A DNA stretch of 64,000 nt from assembly GCA_950022295.1 (NCBI GenBank), contig OX465595.1, positions 72,128,770 to 72,192,769 of the forward strand, given 5' to 3'. The notes below the pieces were generated by a model that saw only the letters and a list, made by a program, of their open reading frames with translations, did not search any database and was not told the DNA's origin. A program made the translations under genes and the position numbers. Of this stretch, positions 1 to 12,127 are shown piece after piece (the stretch's first letter is position 1; the number at the start of each line of letters is the position of its first letter). Origin of the DNA: Bromus sterilis. Lineage: Eukaryota > Streptophyta > Magnoliopsida > Poales > Poaceae.

Positions 1-2465
1 TATAATCCTATCAATGCATAATATTTAAGTTGGACTACAATGCATATAAAAAATATAGGTAATAGTGGAGCATGATCAAAAGAGTAACTTGCCTGGATCC
101 TGACGATGAAATATTCTACTCGTAGTCATCTCTCCATCTCGTTACAATATATCTAACGGTAAAATAGAAACACTTCAACACACAACTCAATCCAAAGTGA
201 AGATCCAAATAAGATACAATTACAACATAAATATTTAGTTATTACTATTAATAAACTAATTACTATGGCATGGATAGGTTGAGATAGGATCAAGTTGGAT
301 TGGATGGAAATATGATGGCAATCATATATCCGAGGATTGTAAAATCAATTGGATATGTTGGAGGTTGATTATAAAATCAATTGGATGGAGAGTATGTCAA
401 ACTCAGTTGGTTTGTCCATATGCATATTTGAATAGGAAATCAATTCTTGGATTGGATTCAAAAAGATCCGATAGAAATCGTGATGATCTTGTTGAGAAGA
501 TTGAATGTTTGTAGCCAAATTTATAAAAAAAGAGATATAACTAAAGGGAAGCTAAGACAAAGGTTTGAGGTCAAAATAGTGTATTTATATGATGGAAAGA
601 ATGTGACAATTGTCCAAACAGAAAGATTTTATTTTAAGGATCAAATTTGATGAAGAAAATATTCCAAATAAATTATAGAATAAGATGTATATCAAATATA
701 ATCAAATTACAAAAATAAATTTGAGTTAAATTTCGAATTATAAAAAGTGGAATATTACTGGACCAAAATAAAGTACATGTTTCAAGGAATCCGGGGATAT
801 AAAATATGTCGAAATCCGATTTACGGGCTAGAAGATATGAATTTCTGAAGCTTGGCTATTTTTCTGAAAAAGAATTGCGAGATTGGAAAATTAGGCTGCC
901 ACGTGGCGTTCTGTGATTGGCGGATACCCCTTCATCTAAGAACACGTTTGAAAAAAAAGAATGGCTGGAACCTCACCGTGAGTTTTCCGGAATTCTCGCT
1001 GGAGTTGAGGAAGTTTCGTTACGGCGACGACGAACTACCAAACGGCGGAGAGGGCACCGTGGGAAACTCGAGGGACAAGGTTATAGCTTCGAGTTCATCC
1101 TCGAATAGCCGTGAAGTCTCGCCTGAGTAGAGAAGAACGTGTAGAGATCACGGTGACGCGTACGGCGTGCTCCGGCCTTGCAATCGAGAGGCAAAACATG
1201 TCACAAAGGTGCGCAATACTAACATATGGACCAAGAAAATAAATGGGGGTCAGGGTCACCTTGTAGGCATCGGAATCTATGAAGAACGGCGACGACAAGA
1301 AGATTTCCGGTGAGCAATTGCTCGTAGTACGGGAAGAATTAGAGGGGGATTTTCGGGGAGGTAGCTGAGGACCGTGAGGCTCGCACAAGGTCCTATTTAT
1401 AGGTGCTAAGGAGGTCCATACATGGAGACCTACACACAAAAATTGGAAGGATTTAATGGCGTTCGTGGAGAAATTTTTGGACATTTAAAGCATTAATTCG
1501 CGTTGTTCTTTCCCTGAATGGGTTCTCCATGAACTTGTCCATAATTTTTGTGTAGGTTCCAAGTTGAATCAGTCAAGGGATGGAGTGGAAAAAGAGGAGG
1601 AAGATGTCCAGGTTCATGGTGCATCACGTATTGAAACTCGTTCCTATGAACGACCGTGAGGAAGAAAAAGACCAGAAATTATGGGCTTTAGTTAAAAATT
1701 TGGCCCGAAAGAAATAAAGAAAAAGAAGAGATAGAGGAAAAAAAAACAAAGAGATGGCTCGACCCAATAACTCAGAATTAGAATTTTTTATTTAACTCTG
1801 AAATAATAACTCCCAATTAAATCATAAAATTTATATAGACCAAATAAAATATAGAGATTTTAGGAAAATATATTTCCCTCTCTGAATATATTTTACAAAT
1901 AGCTTTTATATCAATCAAAATTCATTTAAGGCATTAATAAATTCCTTAAATTAGTTTTGGAGTTTTATAAATACCAGAAATGATTACAAAAATAAAATAA
2001 AATAATCAAGTGTACAGATGAGCATTTTTTTAACATTTCCAATATTATTTTTGGGAGAAGTCATATTATCTCCTCTCATTTTATTAAATAAATTATTGGA
2101 AATATTTATATATCTCTTAAATGTCAATATCAAATAAACTCTAATTCAAAATAAGAATTCAAGAATGATTATAGGACCACAATATATTTGAGAAAGTCAT
2201 TTTATTCTCACTCTAGAATATTAAATTGTGGTTCCTACCAAATTTTTAAAAGACAAACGAAAGTAAATTATTCTTTGGAATTTTGAATAAACCTCACAAC
2301 CAATATATTTTTATTAGATAAATGATTATCAAAAAAATTAAATGGTTTGTAAAGGTTTAATGAAAAATTAAAAAAAAGTATTCATTTACTCTAAAATTCA
2401 AACAAGTAAATCAATATTATATTATTTATTAACATTCCAAATTTGGAAAATTTTGGGATGTTACA
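1..2465 (-). mobile_element. Partial Gypsy-type LTR (minus strand), window-truncated
   Basis: Read on the minus strand, the sequence starting at 2465 is TGTAACATCCCAAAATTTTC, a typical start of large Triticeae Gypsy LTRs. Immediately to the right, element A sequence resumes in mid-ORF, so this LTR was inserted into A. The LTR is AT-rich with a GC-richer stretch at about 890-1420 containing a minus-strand TATA box. The far end is outside the window, so it may be a solo LTR or part of a full element. No coding sequence is supported here; the short open frames lack protein-like features. Confidence 0.7.
1394..1401 (-). promoter_or_regulatory. TATA box of the left-edge LTR
   Basis: The plus strand reads TATTTATA, so the minus strand is TATAAATA in the context CACCTATAAATAGGACC. 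The downstream minus-strand sequence is C/T-rich, as in LTR leader regions. This supports a minus-strand U3/R boundary just below 1394. Function is inferred from position and motif only. Confidence 0.55.
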
Positions 2466-2652
2466 AAGATTCATCCCTGCAGAAAGATATATTATATATT
2501 GAGCACAAGTTTTTAGCAAACTCATACGATTGATGTATGAGTCTCCATAAGTGTATCCCTTTTTGAGACAAGCGGTATTCCTTGTAATATTCTTGTTGAT
2601 CCTCGGTGAATCCTCCATGCCAATAAGATCTAGTTTCAAAGAAGTTAGACAT
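2466..2652 (-). pseudogene. Truncated copy of the 297-aa element-C protein
   Basis: ATG at 2652 opens a 62-codon reading frame cut at 2466 by the LTR insertion. The central part (RLSQKG.HLW....SY..AK.LC.IY) matches the 24251-25144 protein of element C in the same order and at a similar distance from the primer site. The first 15 or so residues differ. No known domain is recognised. It is a broken 5' fragment, not a functional gene. Confidence 0.7.
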
Positions 2653-2799
2653 TGATTGGCAAGTAAGGAACTAGACATACTATATATTTTTTTATTTTTG
2701 ATACAAGACACAAAGATAAAAAACTGAAAGGTAAACTAACAAGACTAAAAAGCAAAGATAAAGGTTAGTGTGCAACTCCCCTATCTTAGCACTCGAAGT

Positions 2800-2816
2800 C
2801 CCCGACAACGGCGCCA
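2800..2816 (-). other. Primer binding site of element A (tRNA-Asp type)
   Basis: The minus strand reads TGGCGCCGTTGTCGGGG, one mismatch from the complement of the plant tRNA-Asp 3' end. It follows a 10-nt spacer after the LTR end. Confidence 0.8.
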
Positions 2817-2826
2817 GAAATTTGCT

Positions 2827-3993
2827 TGATGGCGCGAGGGTTGACGGGTGTAGTCTTCTCGCCCTTCGTTGGTGAGCCCCAAGTGGAAGGCGTGATGAAG
2901 CACAGCAACAAATTTCCCTCGGTAAAGATACCAAGGTTTGTCTCCAGTAGGACTCCAGAGATGATAAGTAGGTGTCAGCGGCGCAACTGACGCGGACCTG
3001 CACACAGACACAGATAACTTTGTTCCCAACAAAGTTCAGAGAGGTTGTCAATCTCTCCGGTCTTGTTGTTTACAAAGGATAAAACGCAAGGGATAATAAT
3101 AGCAACTTGAAAGTAAATGCAGAAAAGTAAATATAGCGTGGAAACAATGATAAGGATATGGACCGGGATACGTGATGTTCGCTAGTGATGTCTCTCTTCC
3201 AAAAGACGAAAAAATTGCTATGCGAGGTAAACAAATTACAGAAAGGAAATTGACACGATTATGAACGCACCGCAATGCTAACTATGCTCCAAAAGAAAGG
3301 AAGAGGTTCAAAAGCACAGGCAGTACGCCAAGGTAAGTAGACCGAAATCCATCTGCATCTACTACTAATCATCCACCTTGAGATATCTATCCAGAACATC
3401 TCGCTGGTATTAAGTTGCGAGCCCCAACCAAATTGTAAACCCAAAGCAACAGACAACTGCATTAAAAAGAACTCTGCGTAAAGTAAACAATCCTTGTAAC
3501 CGCGGTTACAAGCACCGTTGTTTTCCCCCTTGTGGCAACAACACATCCCCTAGATTCATGTTTCTGTCACTCAAGCATGTCATCGGGGGGGGGGGGGCAT
3601 GAACCCACAATCTAGCACAATGCTCCCTCTTGGAGTCACTACCTACTACTTGGCCAAAGCAATAAACAGCAACGGAGAACATGCAAGAATTACTTAGGAA
3701 CAAAAATATAAGAGATAAAAACCAAATATATTACTCTATCACAATTTGAACATAATCTCATAATCCATCAGATCCTATCAAACTCAACATAGCAATAGCA
3801 GAAATATTACAAAGGTGCCTCAACCATGTTGGGCAGCTCACGAGGTCTAAACAATGAAGAGCAAAGAGGGGAGGAGAACATCACATAGCTACTGATCACG
3901 GACCCATGGTCCAAGGAAAACTACTCACGAGACATCCGGGGAGCATCCATGGTGGAGAGGAGACTCCCGGAGTGCAATCCTCCCTCCAGCAGG
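2827..3993 (-). repeat. 5' LTR of element A, truncated
   Basis: It matches the LTRs of B and C in inverted orientation relative to B. It contains the conserved 20-bp palindrome at 3493-3512 and a G13-type homopolymer at about 3585-3597. The LTR start (TGATACGT) is missing, and the sequence breaks off at 3993 within the GC-rich leader. Confidence 0.85.
3493..3512. repeat. 20-bp perfect palindrome in LTR of A
   Basis: CTTGTAACCGCGGTTACAAG is identical to its own reverse complement. The same sequence recurs at 4983-5002, 20224-20243 and 28370-28389 in the related LTRs. Confidence 0.95.
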
Positions 3994-4028
3994 TTTTGTG
4001 TGATATTGCTATGATCCATAGGGGATGT
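3994..4028. other. A/B junction with short LTR-derived duplication
   Basis: Positions 3994-4016 duplicate a 23-bp piece of the B LTR found again around 4074-4096 (TTTTGTGTGATATTGCTATG core). The last 8 bases before B (GGGGATGT) equal the end of the polypurine tract that precedes the 3' LTR of B at 19353. This looks like a repair or recombination scar, not a clean insertion flank. Confidence 0.6.
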
Positions 4029-5669
4029 TGATACGTCTCAAACGTATCGATAATTTCTGCTTGCTCCATGCATGTTTTGTGTGATATTGCTATGATCTAG
4101 ATACACTTTCATACACTTTTGATCATATTTGGACTAACCTACTAACTTAGTGCACCCAAGTGTCAGTTCCTTTTTTTCTATTCCAGGTTTCCCCCATATT
4201 AAAAATGCTCCAAAAATTCGGGAAAATCGGTTAAAAAATCTGTGTAACGGAGTCTTCCAAAAGCACCCAAGTGGGTCCTGAGGGCCACCACCATGGGCCC
4301 AGGAGGCTACCTGGCGCGGCTAGGGTCCTGGCCGCACCAGGGGGGGCGCCTGGACCCCTGGTGGTCCCCTTGGCTGCCACCCTTCGCCTATTTATTCTCC
4401 GTCACGGGGAAACTCCGAAGAGAGAACCCTATTTCGCAAATTCTCCTCTTTTCCGCCGCCACCGCGCTTCCAAGATCGGGAGCACTGTCAGGATCCTTCC
4501 CGGCACCGTGCCGGAGGGAGGATCGGCCTCTGGGAGCTTATCCTCCACCATGGACGCTTCCCGAATGTTCCGTTAGTAGTCTACCTTGGACCATGGGTCC
4601 GTGATTAGTAGCTATGTGATGTTCTCCTCCCCTCTTTGTTCTTCATGGTTTAGACCTCGTGAGCTTCCCTACATGATCGAGGCACATATGTAATTCTTTT
4701 TTGCTTTTGCTATGTTGAGATTGATGGGATCTGATGGATTATGAGATTATGTTCAGATTGTGATAGAGTAATATAATTGGTTCTTATCTTTTGTATTTTT
4801 GTTCTGAAGTAATTCTTGCATGTTCTCCGTTGCTATTTATTGCTTTGGCCAAGTGGAATGTAGTGAATCCAAGAGGGAACGTTATGCTCGATTGTGGGTA
4901 CAAGCCCCCTGATGACACGCTTGAGTGACAGAAACATGAGTCTAGGGGATGTGTTGTGGCCACAAGGGGGAAAACAACGGTGCTTGTAACCGCGGTTACA
5001 AGGATTGTTTACTTTACGCAAAGTTCTTTTTAATGCAGTTGTCTTTTGCTTTGGGTTTACACTTTGGGTGGGGCTCGCAACTTAATACCAGCGAGATGTT
5101 ATAGATAGATATCTCAAGGTGGATTATTAGTAGTAGATGCAGATGGATTTCGGTCTACTTATTTTGGCGTACTGCCCATGCTTTTGAGCCTCTTCCTTTC
5201 TTTTGTAGCATAGTTAACATTGCGGTGCATTTATAATCATGTCAATTTCCCTTCTGTAATTTGTTTACCTCGCATAGCAGTCTTATCGTCTTTTGGGAGA
5301 GAGACATCACTAGTGAACATCACGGGACCCCGGTCCATATTCTCATCACTGTTTACACGCTCATTTACTTTATTGCTTTTTTACTTTCAGTTAATATCAT
5401 TATCATTATCCTGTGTTTTTGATCCTTTGTAAACAACAAGACCGGAGAGATTGAAAACCTCTCTGAACTTCAGTGGGAGCAAAGTTAATTGTGTTGTGTG
5501 CAGGTCCGCGTCAGGTGCGCCGCTGACACCTACTTATCATCGCCGGAGCCCTATTTGTCGATAATCAACCTCGGTATCTTCACCGAGGGAAACTTGCTGC
5601 TACGCTGCATCTTACCTTCCACTTGGGGTAACCAACGAAGGGCGAGAAGCAATACTCTCTCGCGTATCA
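4029..5669 (+). repeat. 5' LTR of element B
   Basis: It starts TGATACGTC and ends GCGTATCA, 1641 bp. It contains a TATTTAT-type promoter motif near 4389 (CGCCTATTTATTC), a GC-rich leader, and the shared 20-bp palindrome. The primer site follows after a 10-nt spacer. Confidence 0.9.
4983..5002. repeat. 20-bp perfect palindrome in 5' LTR of B
   Basis: Identical to the palindromes in A and C. It lies roughly 950 bp from the LTR start. Confidence 0.95.
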
Positions 5670-5679
5670 AGCGAATTTC

Positions 5680-5696
5680 TGGCGCCGTTGCCGGGG
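5680..5696 (+). other. Primer binding site of element B (tRNA-Asp)
   Basis: TGGCGCCGTTGCCGGGG is an exact complement of the plant tRNA-Asp 3' end, as expected for the Athila clade. Confidence 0.9.
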
Positions 5697-5838
5697 ACTC
5701 CGAGTGATAAGATAGGGGAGTTGCGCACTACGTTTTACCTTTACTTTTTAGTCTTGTTAGTTTACCTTTCTGTTTTTATCTTTGTGTCTTATATCAAAAA
5801 TCACAAAAAAAGTATTTATCTTGCTAGTAGCTTTCATA

Positions 5839-6630
5839 ATGTCTGGTCCTTTTGCCTTTGTTGAGACAGAGGTTCTCACCTTTAAACAAAAAGGTGAGGA
5901 AAGTTTAAAAGATGCTTGGTATAGAATTAATGATTCTCAAAAAAGAGCCCCCAAGAAGCAACCCACCACTATCCTGCTTAGAAATTTTTATGTTAGGATT
6001 ACTCCTTGGAATAGGTTCATATTAGATACTGCTATCAGTGGGATTTTCCTAGAGGCCCCAAATTGGGAGTCTCTTAATGTTATTGAAAACTTGTTGGAAA
6101 CCTCCCTGTTGCTAGCATACAAGAAGATATAACTCTAGCTCACATTATGAAGAAACTTGAAAAGATAGAGTTAGAAATACCAAGTATAACTAGGGAATTT
6201 GAATAGGCTTGATAGCTCCATGCATACAATTATTAAAACTTTGGAGACCATCAAATTCCATGATATGGATCCTTCTAGGATTGATAAGATTGAGGAAATC
6301 ATTAATACTCTAGGAACTACCTTCTCCTCAATCAAACCGAAAAAGGTAGAAACTCCAGTAGAAAGGAACCTAAGTTCAATTATGTCCCTAAGGTTCCCCT
6401 ACCCAAAAATAATCCACCCATGGCCAAGGTAGTTGAAACCATGAAAACTTAGGAAGAACTACCTCTCTTTGATAAATTCATAAATGAAACTCCCATTGAT
6501 TTTCCGCTTTTTGGTTTTATCCCAAGAAGTATCTTCATTGGGCCTTTATTTGAAAGACCTCTTAAGACTAGTTGTACAATTGAAGAGCTTTTTGATGATC
6601 TTGATGATGGTTCGATTGATACAACTTGAT
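5839..6630 (+). pseudogene. gag: Degenerate Athila-type gag of element B
   Basis: The first ATG is at 5839. Residues resembling Athila gag (FKQK.EESLKDAWYRI, then TTILLRNFYV and an LDTA...ENL segment) run to a stop at 6130-6132. Similar coding sequence continues in shifted frames to about 6630, ending in an acidic DDLDDGSIDTT tail. Frameshifts and stops break it. No protease follows, unlike in element D. It would be a nucleocapsid-type protein if intact; as it stands it is dead. Confidence 0.65.
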
Positions 6631-6660
6631 CTTTTTCCTTATGCCTAGCTTAAAGGCGTA

Positions 6661-6688
6661 AAAGAAAGCGCTTGTTGGGAGGCAACCC
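6661..6688 (+). other. Conserved GCGCTT...GGGAGGCA.CCC block, copy in B
   Basis: It lies just downstream of the coding region of B. The same block follows the coding region in D (32850-32875) and in C (23951-23976, minus). The three elements encode different proteins, so conservation here is independent of coding. Role unknown; packaging, RNA structure or a splice/export signal are guesses. Confidence 0.55.
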
Positions 6689-7261
6689 AAGATGTTTTTA
6701 CTTCTGTTTTTAGCGGTCTTGATGATTGTTACTATTGTAGCAACATCATTGTATCTTTTATTTTCAACCTTTGTGCCAAGATATAGCCTCATATGGCAAG
6801 GGAAGTGAAAGTTGTGACGTGCTGTCTAGAAAACAGATTCTGTCCTCGTGACGGGAAAAATCAGAATAAATCACCAGTTCATCTTTTTGAGCTGAATTTT
6901 TTACACAGCGTGCTCTATACAATCACGAAATTTCTTATGTTCTGAGTTTCTTTATTTGACTTGCAGAAGTTCCCCTAAAAAATTCTTTACTACCTCCTGT
7001 TCTGTTTTTCACAGATTCTGCCACGTTTTGTTTCTCCTAACTTTCGCAAACCTTAAGCTTGCTTTTTCTTTGCAAATAACTTTTGGCAATCTTGAGAAAT
7101 AGTAGCTCTTCAAGAATATCTTTATATCCAATGGGAATTTTTTTATTTATTAAGGGTACTAACTTCTCTAATCAGCTTATGATGAGTTGTGTATGAAGGA
7201 AATTTTCAAATGTGCGATGGAATATGATGAAAGAAGATTCGGGAGTGTCAAGCGCTCAAGA

Positions 7262-7468
7262 TTGGGGATGCGCCCATGCATCCCCAGCAAATATTCAAGG
7301 AGACTCAAGCGTCTAAGCTTGGGGATGCACGGGCATCCCCTTCTCCATCAACAATCATCAGTTCGTCCGTCGTCTCACTATATTTTTATCACTTCATGCG
7401 TTATGTGCTATGCTTGGAGCGTCTCGCTCTTAGGTTTCATTTTTAGTTTTCTTTAGCTTTGCTTGCTG
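7262..7468 (+). repeat. Left copy of a ~205-bp duplication in element B
   Basis: This segment (CTTGGGGATGC, CATCCCC and the following coding-free sequence to GCTTTGCTTGCTG) recurs at 12128-12335 on the other side of the inserted LTR. Element D has it only once (about 33465-33665). The duplication is far longer than a 5-bp target duplication. Confidence 0.75.
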
Positions 7469-9941
7469 AGCAGATCCTAACCCTGACATCAAGTGAGTCT
7501 GGTTGGCTTGTCATCATGATCATCCTCATTTAAAATTTCATTAGGAAAATAAGGCAACTTCAAACAAAAATGCAAATTCCAGTCAAGGTAAAACTTTTCA
7601 AAACGACTTAGATAAAAGTGTCCTTAATATAGTAGGTAATCCCAAGGCCATTATAAAACTGAAAACAATATTTTTAAATATTAGATTGCCCCAAGGAATT
7701 AAATAAAAGTGGAAAATAAAACTTTGTCCAAAAATTGTGCAACCAATTTTATAAAATCTCTAATAATCAGTAGATCATATTAAAATTATAAGGGGAGTTT
7801 ATTAAAATGTTTTACTAATTTAATCAAATCAAAAGTGTCAAATCAGTGGCTTTTAATACCTTTTAAATAAAATAAAATAACAAATGATTTTTATAAATCC
7901 CAAAACTCTTTGTGACAATTCTATATTATATAACACTAATATTGGGGCAAGTCCCATGTTTTACAAAATTGTTAAAGGAGCTAAAATAAATTAAAACAAA
8001 AAAGGAAAAGAACAGAAAGTAAAAGAAACAAAAATAATATAATAAAAACCCTAACTAACGCTTAGGGCGCAACCCTCCCCTCCGACTGGGCCAGGCCCAC
8101 CCCGGCGCAAACCCCCTCCCCTTGTCTTCTTCCTCAACCCCTGTTCACCCGTGCGTGGAGCACATCCACGGTGCCACCACCGCCGTGGCGGCCATCCACG
8201 GCGCCACCGACGGTATAAGGCCATGACCACCCCCCCAGCGGAACCCTAGCGCCTCCTTGCCCCTCCCACAAACCCTAGCCGCCCACTGCTTTCCTTCGCG
8301 CCGCACCTACTCCTCCTCGAGCTCGCCCGAGCCGCCATGGGCGGAGCTCGCCGGAAACCCGCGGCCATCGTGCTCCCCGAGCTGCCTCTCCGTGTCCAGC
8401 AGGTTCTCCATCATCGTCCTCGCCATCTCCCGCAAGCACATGGAACCGGAGCGTCGACACGGCATGAATCGCTCTCGTCTTCAACCTCCAGCCTGCCGGC
8501 GACCTCGTACGATTCCGGCCACCCCGTGCCGTCTCCGAGCCCGCTAAGCACCCCTACATGTCCGTGGTGAGCCGCCGCGCCCGTTTCCCCTCTTTCCCCG
8601 TCATCCTGCTCGCTCTCCTCCCCCGCCACACTTCCGCCACTGCCATGGCCGCCATGGCGGAGCATGCCCAGCTACGCCTCTGCCCGTGCCCATGCGCGAT
8701 GCTGCCTCCCTGGCCACGCCCCGCTCGCGCCCACATGGCCACGCCCACGCGTGCCGTCACCCCGCCGTAGCACCCGCCGTGGTTCTGGCCACCGCCGGGC
8801 CGCCATGGCCGGGCACGCCCTGCGTCTTCCCGCGCCGTGGGCGCCTGCTCCCCCGTTCTCGCGCAGTCGACCGCACGGCCACGCCCACGCGTGCCTGCGC
8901 CCCGCCGCTCGCCACCCGCCGTGCCCCCCGCCCCCTGGCCGGGCTGGTCTCGCCCCCGGCGGGCACGGTTGTGAAAGCCGTGGGCAACCCCCCCTGTATT
9001 AGATTAAAGCTAACTCCTAATCCCCTGTTGCAGTTAACCCCCTGTTAAAACAAACTACCCCCTATGTGTGTATTACATGTGGGCCTAGCCCCCCAAATTA
9101 ACCTGTTGTTTAGATGAATGGAAATAACCCCCTATGACTATGACAGTTGGGCCCCAAGCCATTAGTGATATCTGTAGATTGAATAATCTGTTTAATTAAA
9201 CATGTGTCTATGACAGGTAGGTCCCACTGACAGGTTTGATTAATAATAAGAGGTTAATAGGTTAATTGGTGTATGACATGTGGGGCCACTAAAATATTAG
9301 ATATAAATTAATCTTTTTTATAATCACTGTCTATGACATGTGGGACCCACTGGTCAGTAGGTCTCACTTGTCAGTTGACTGGTCAAACTATTGTGGATAA
9401 TGTTTCTATTTAAATAATAAAAGAAATTCATAAATTGAATTAAAATGATTTAAACTTTGAAATCTAATATCTTTTAAACCGTATGTCAGATTCAAAAAAA
9501 TTTATACATGAAAATTGATCAGAAAAATACCACGAATGAGGATATGCTACCCGTATACCCACTGCCCCCCTCTAACATACCGAACGTCGAACATTTCCCC
9601 TCCGGTTCATCTGTCTGTCAGACGACCGGAGCCGGTAAAACTTTTTGGATGAAAATGTTCTGAATATGAAAGTTGTTCAGAATTGATCAATGAGCAGGGA
9701 TACACTATCCACATGTCTGTCAGATGTCTCTAACACTGCGTACATGGAACCTTCCTCTCCGGATCATCTGTCCGGTAATCAACCGGTACCGATGAGTCAT
9801 CACTGGATAAATTCCTACTTCGGGCAAATCACCGAACACTGCGTTAGAGCCCCGTTGCTTTGTATCTTCTATGTCATACATTTGTATTTCTATTATTGTT
9901 GTGTATTTACTGTTTCTCCTCCCCCTTTTATTCTCCGGTAG

Positions 9942-10020
9942 ACCCCATTGCTGCCACCGATGACACCACCGAGTACGACTACTTCGTCGACGACCGTGTA
10001 CCCTACCGTCGAGCTTCCAG
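9942..10020 (+). other. Exon-like acidic segment in solo LTR
   Basis: It follows a pyrimidine-rich tract ending CGGTAG and ends TTCCAG with donor GTAAGC at 10021. One frame reads as acidic residues (TDDTTEYDYFVDD). It is positionally equivalent to the acidic exon in the Tekay1 LTRs. Splicing is predicted from motifs only. Confidence 0.4.
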
Positions 10021-11732
10021 GTAAGCAGAGCCATTTTCCTTCCCCAGATATCGCCTATATTTCCCTACATTTCTTGCACTAGGCATTGTTACTGCTGCTG
10101 CTACGTTACAATCCTATTCAAATGCATAGCCTGTTTTTGTCGCCCCTTGATGTACCTTTCTTTATCCTATGCTGCCTATAAATATATATTATATTCAGTA
10201 GTGAACCCTGCGCATTGTTAGATAGGTTTAGACTAGCGGGCCGTGATCACTCTGGTGAGTGAAAGCGAATTACCAAATATTATAACTGCAATAGGTACGG
10301 ATCAATGCAGATGCCCTAGGGAACCTACAACGGCGAGACTCTGTAGGTACGAGTGGACGAACTCGTATTCCACTCTCGTCGGCTCATTAGCGTAGCATCA
10401 CTGGGATGATATGAGGGTATTACTCTTTAGTTCATTCCGCTGGTGTCTCGGCACCACCGGGATGATACGACAATATTCCTCTTTAGTTCATTCCGCTGAT
10501 GTCTCTGTCGAACCTCTTCAAGCGTACCATCGAGGGTGATTCCTCCTGGTTTCACTTGATGGTAGGCACTCGAATCAACTAGTGTCCTTAAAGGTAAGGA
10601 GTGAGGTGACCCAACGGTTCCCGCGCATGCTATCTTAGTGGAACGACAGGTCAGGTGTATTCCACCGATGTGCGGCGGGCCTGGTACTGTTCGTGGCCGA
10701 GAGGTATCCTGTTGTACGAAAGTCGAGCTGTTCCAAGAGCACACGCGAGATAAGGTAAGGAGACGGTTCACCTTGTTGGTAACCGCAAGAGTTGGTGGGA
10801 CGACAGGGCAGGCACCAACGTTACTGGTGGTCCTGGCTGTTGTCGTTGTCCGTGACTCACCTAGAAAGGGGCTACGATAACGGTTGTCCCGACAGAAAAT
10901 AATAAAATGACTAACGGTTCAGGTGGATGACTTGAGTGGGTCGACGTGCCCTATACGCACTACCTCCACGTGGGATTACGGTGTGGGCCCTCCGCGTTGT
11001 GGTCTCGTTCGAAAGCTCTGAAAGACGTCCAGTTTCAGCATTGTGGTTGGGTCGGATCGTGCTGCGGCACAACGACCCGGAGTGCGAGGGGTGATGGCCC
11101 ATGAAGCTCTTGCGCTTAGGACTGTAGACCGGCGGGGACCTCTCTGATGAGCCGTAGGATGGGCCTCGGCGTGTCAGATAGCCTCAGTGGGGCATTCCCT
11201 AACAAGGTGTACGCCACCCTGGAGATCCGAGCGTGCAGGGTAACAGTAGTGTAGCCCCTGCAGGGAAGATAATCTATTCGAATAGCTGTGTCCACGGTAA
11301 CAGGACGCTTTATGCTGAAGCCAGAGCCTACTACTACAAACTACTACTATTAAACTGTTGGTTCCGGTTTCTCTTCCTCGCAGGGAAGTCGAGGATGGGA
11401 TCTCGGAGGCATATATAATTATTATCTAATACAACTTACTATTATACAATGCTGCAACAACTTCTGTTGCATTGTTATTACATTCATGCTATTGAACTGT
11501 TGGCTATTCTCTTCTTGTGCTTCAAGACTCGTCGGAAGATGCTAGTCTTCGATAGGCCTAGCTTCTCACCCTTATTCTGATTTCTACCTTGCAGTCCACT
11601 ATATACAGCCTCCCCTTTCCATTTGATACAAATGCATAATTGCTTAGTAGCGGACGTAAGACTCGCGGGTATGCTAGATACTCACCCTTGTTTTATTTCC
11701 CCCTTTTTGTTTTGCCTGATCGGCCGCTGCAG

Positions 11733-11836
11733 TCGACGTTGGAGCCTAGGAGCAGAAGCTCTCCGATGTTGACTACCGCAACGTGAAGATCCCCGTTGCC
11801 TTCTACGACATAGAGATCCCTGATGACCAGGAGTAG
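11733..11836 (+). other. Second exon-like acidic segment in solo LTR
   Basis: It follows a CTGCAG acceptor and ends with a frame reading FYDIEIPDDQE and a TAG stop at 11834-11836. It corresponds in position to the exon ending FFIELDD-stop in Tekay1 LTRs. An in-frame TAG occurs near 11747, and phase does not match the upstream segment, so this copy is decayed. Confidence 0.35.
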
Positions 11837-12127
11837 TTTGGAGGTTCCCAGGCAGGAGGCCTCGCCTTTTCGATCGTTGTTGATATTTGTGCTAGCTTTC
11901 TTAAGGCAACCTTGTATCCTCGTGTCTGTACTCAGATACTATTGTTTCCGCTGACTTTGTGCTCTCGAGCTGTTGTATTCGAGCCATCGTGGCCCCTGGC
12001 TTGTATTAAACAGCTTTTATTATTTTATTTGTAGAGTTGTGTTGTGATATCTCACCATGAGTCCCTGATCTCGATCGTGTACCTTGCATGTATGATTACT
12101 GTACACGGTCTGATTTTTGGGGCGTCA

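Larger units (their letters stand above)
2466..3993 (-). mobile_element. Element A: truncated Athila-like retrotransposon
   Basis: Minus-strand fragment with 5' LTR (2827-3993), primer site (2800-2816) and the start of the internal region (2466-2799). It is cut on the left by the LTR ending at 2465 and on the right at 3993, where about 500 bp of the LTR start is missing. Its LTR matches elements B, C and D over long stretches. The first ORF matches that of element C. Confidence 0.85.
7476..12127 (+). mobile_element. Chromovirus-type solo LTR in element B
   Basis: About 4.65 kb. It has the same layout as the Tekay1 LTRs: AT-rich start, GC-rich block (8050-8990), blocks with ATGTGGG.CC, an acidic exon-like segment, a TATTCGAATAG block (11276-11286) and a GTCTGTACTCAGA block (11926-11938). 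It ends GGGGCGTCA. No primer site or internal region follows, so it is a solo LTR. CAGAT occurs at both edges (7471-7475 and 12128-12132) and may be the target duplication, but the 5' terminus would then read CC instead of TG, so the exact ends are uncertain. Confidence 0.75.

Noticed and set aside
1095..1484. 129-codon minus-strand frame near a TATA box
   Set aside because: It lies in the LTR leader region; the translation shows no domain and its start is within untranslated-like sequence.
3585..3597. G homopolymer in LTR of A, and the C run at about 35858-35870
   Set aside because: Simple runs prone to sequencing or assembly error; no biological claim is justified.
8257..9048. Several long overlapping frames in the GC-rich block of the solo LTR
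   Set aside because: Open frames occur on both strands in high-GC sequence, with Pro/Ala/Arg-rich low-complexity translations and no domain. They fit base composition of an LTR leader.
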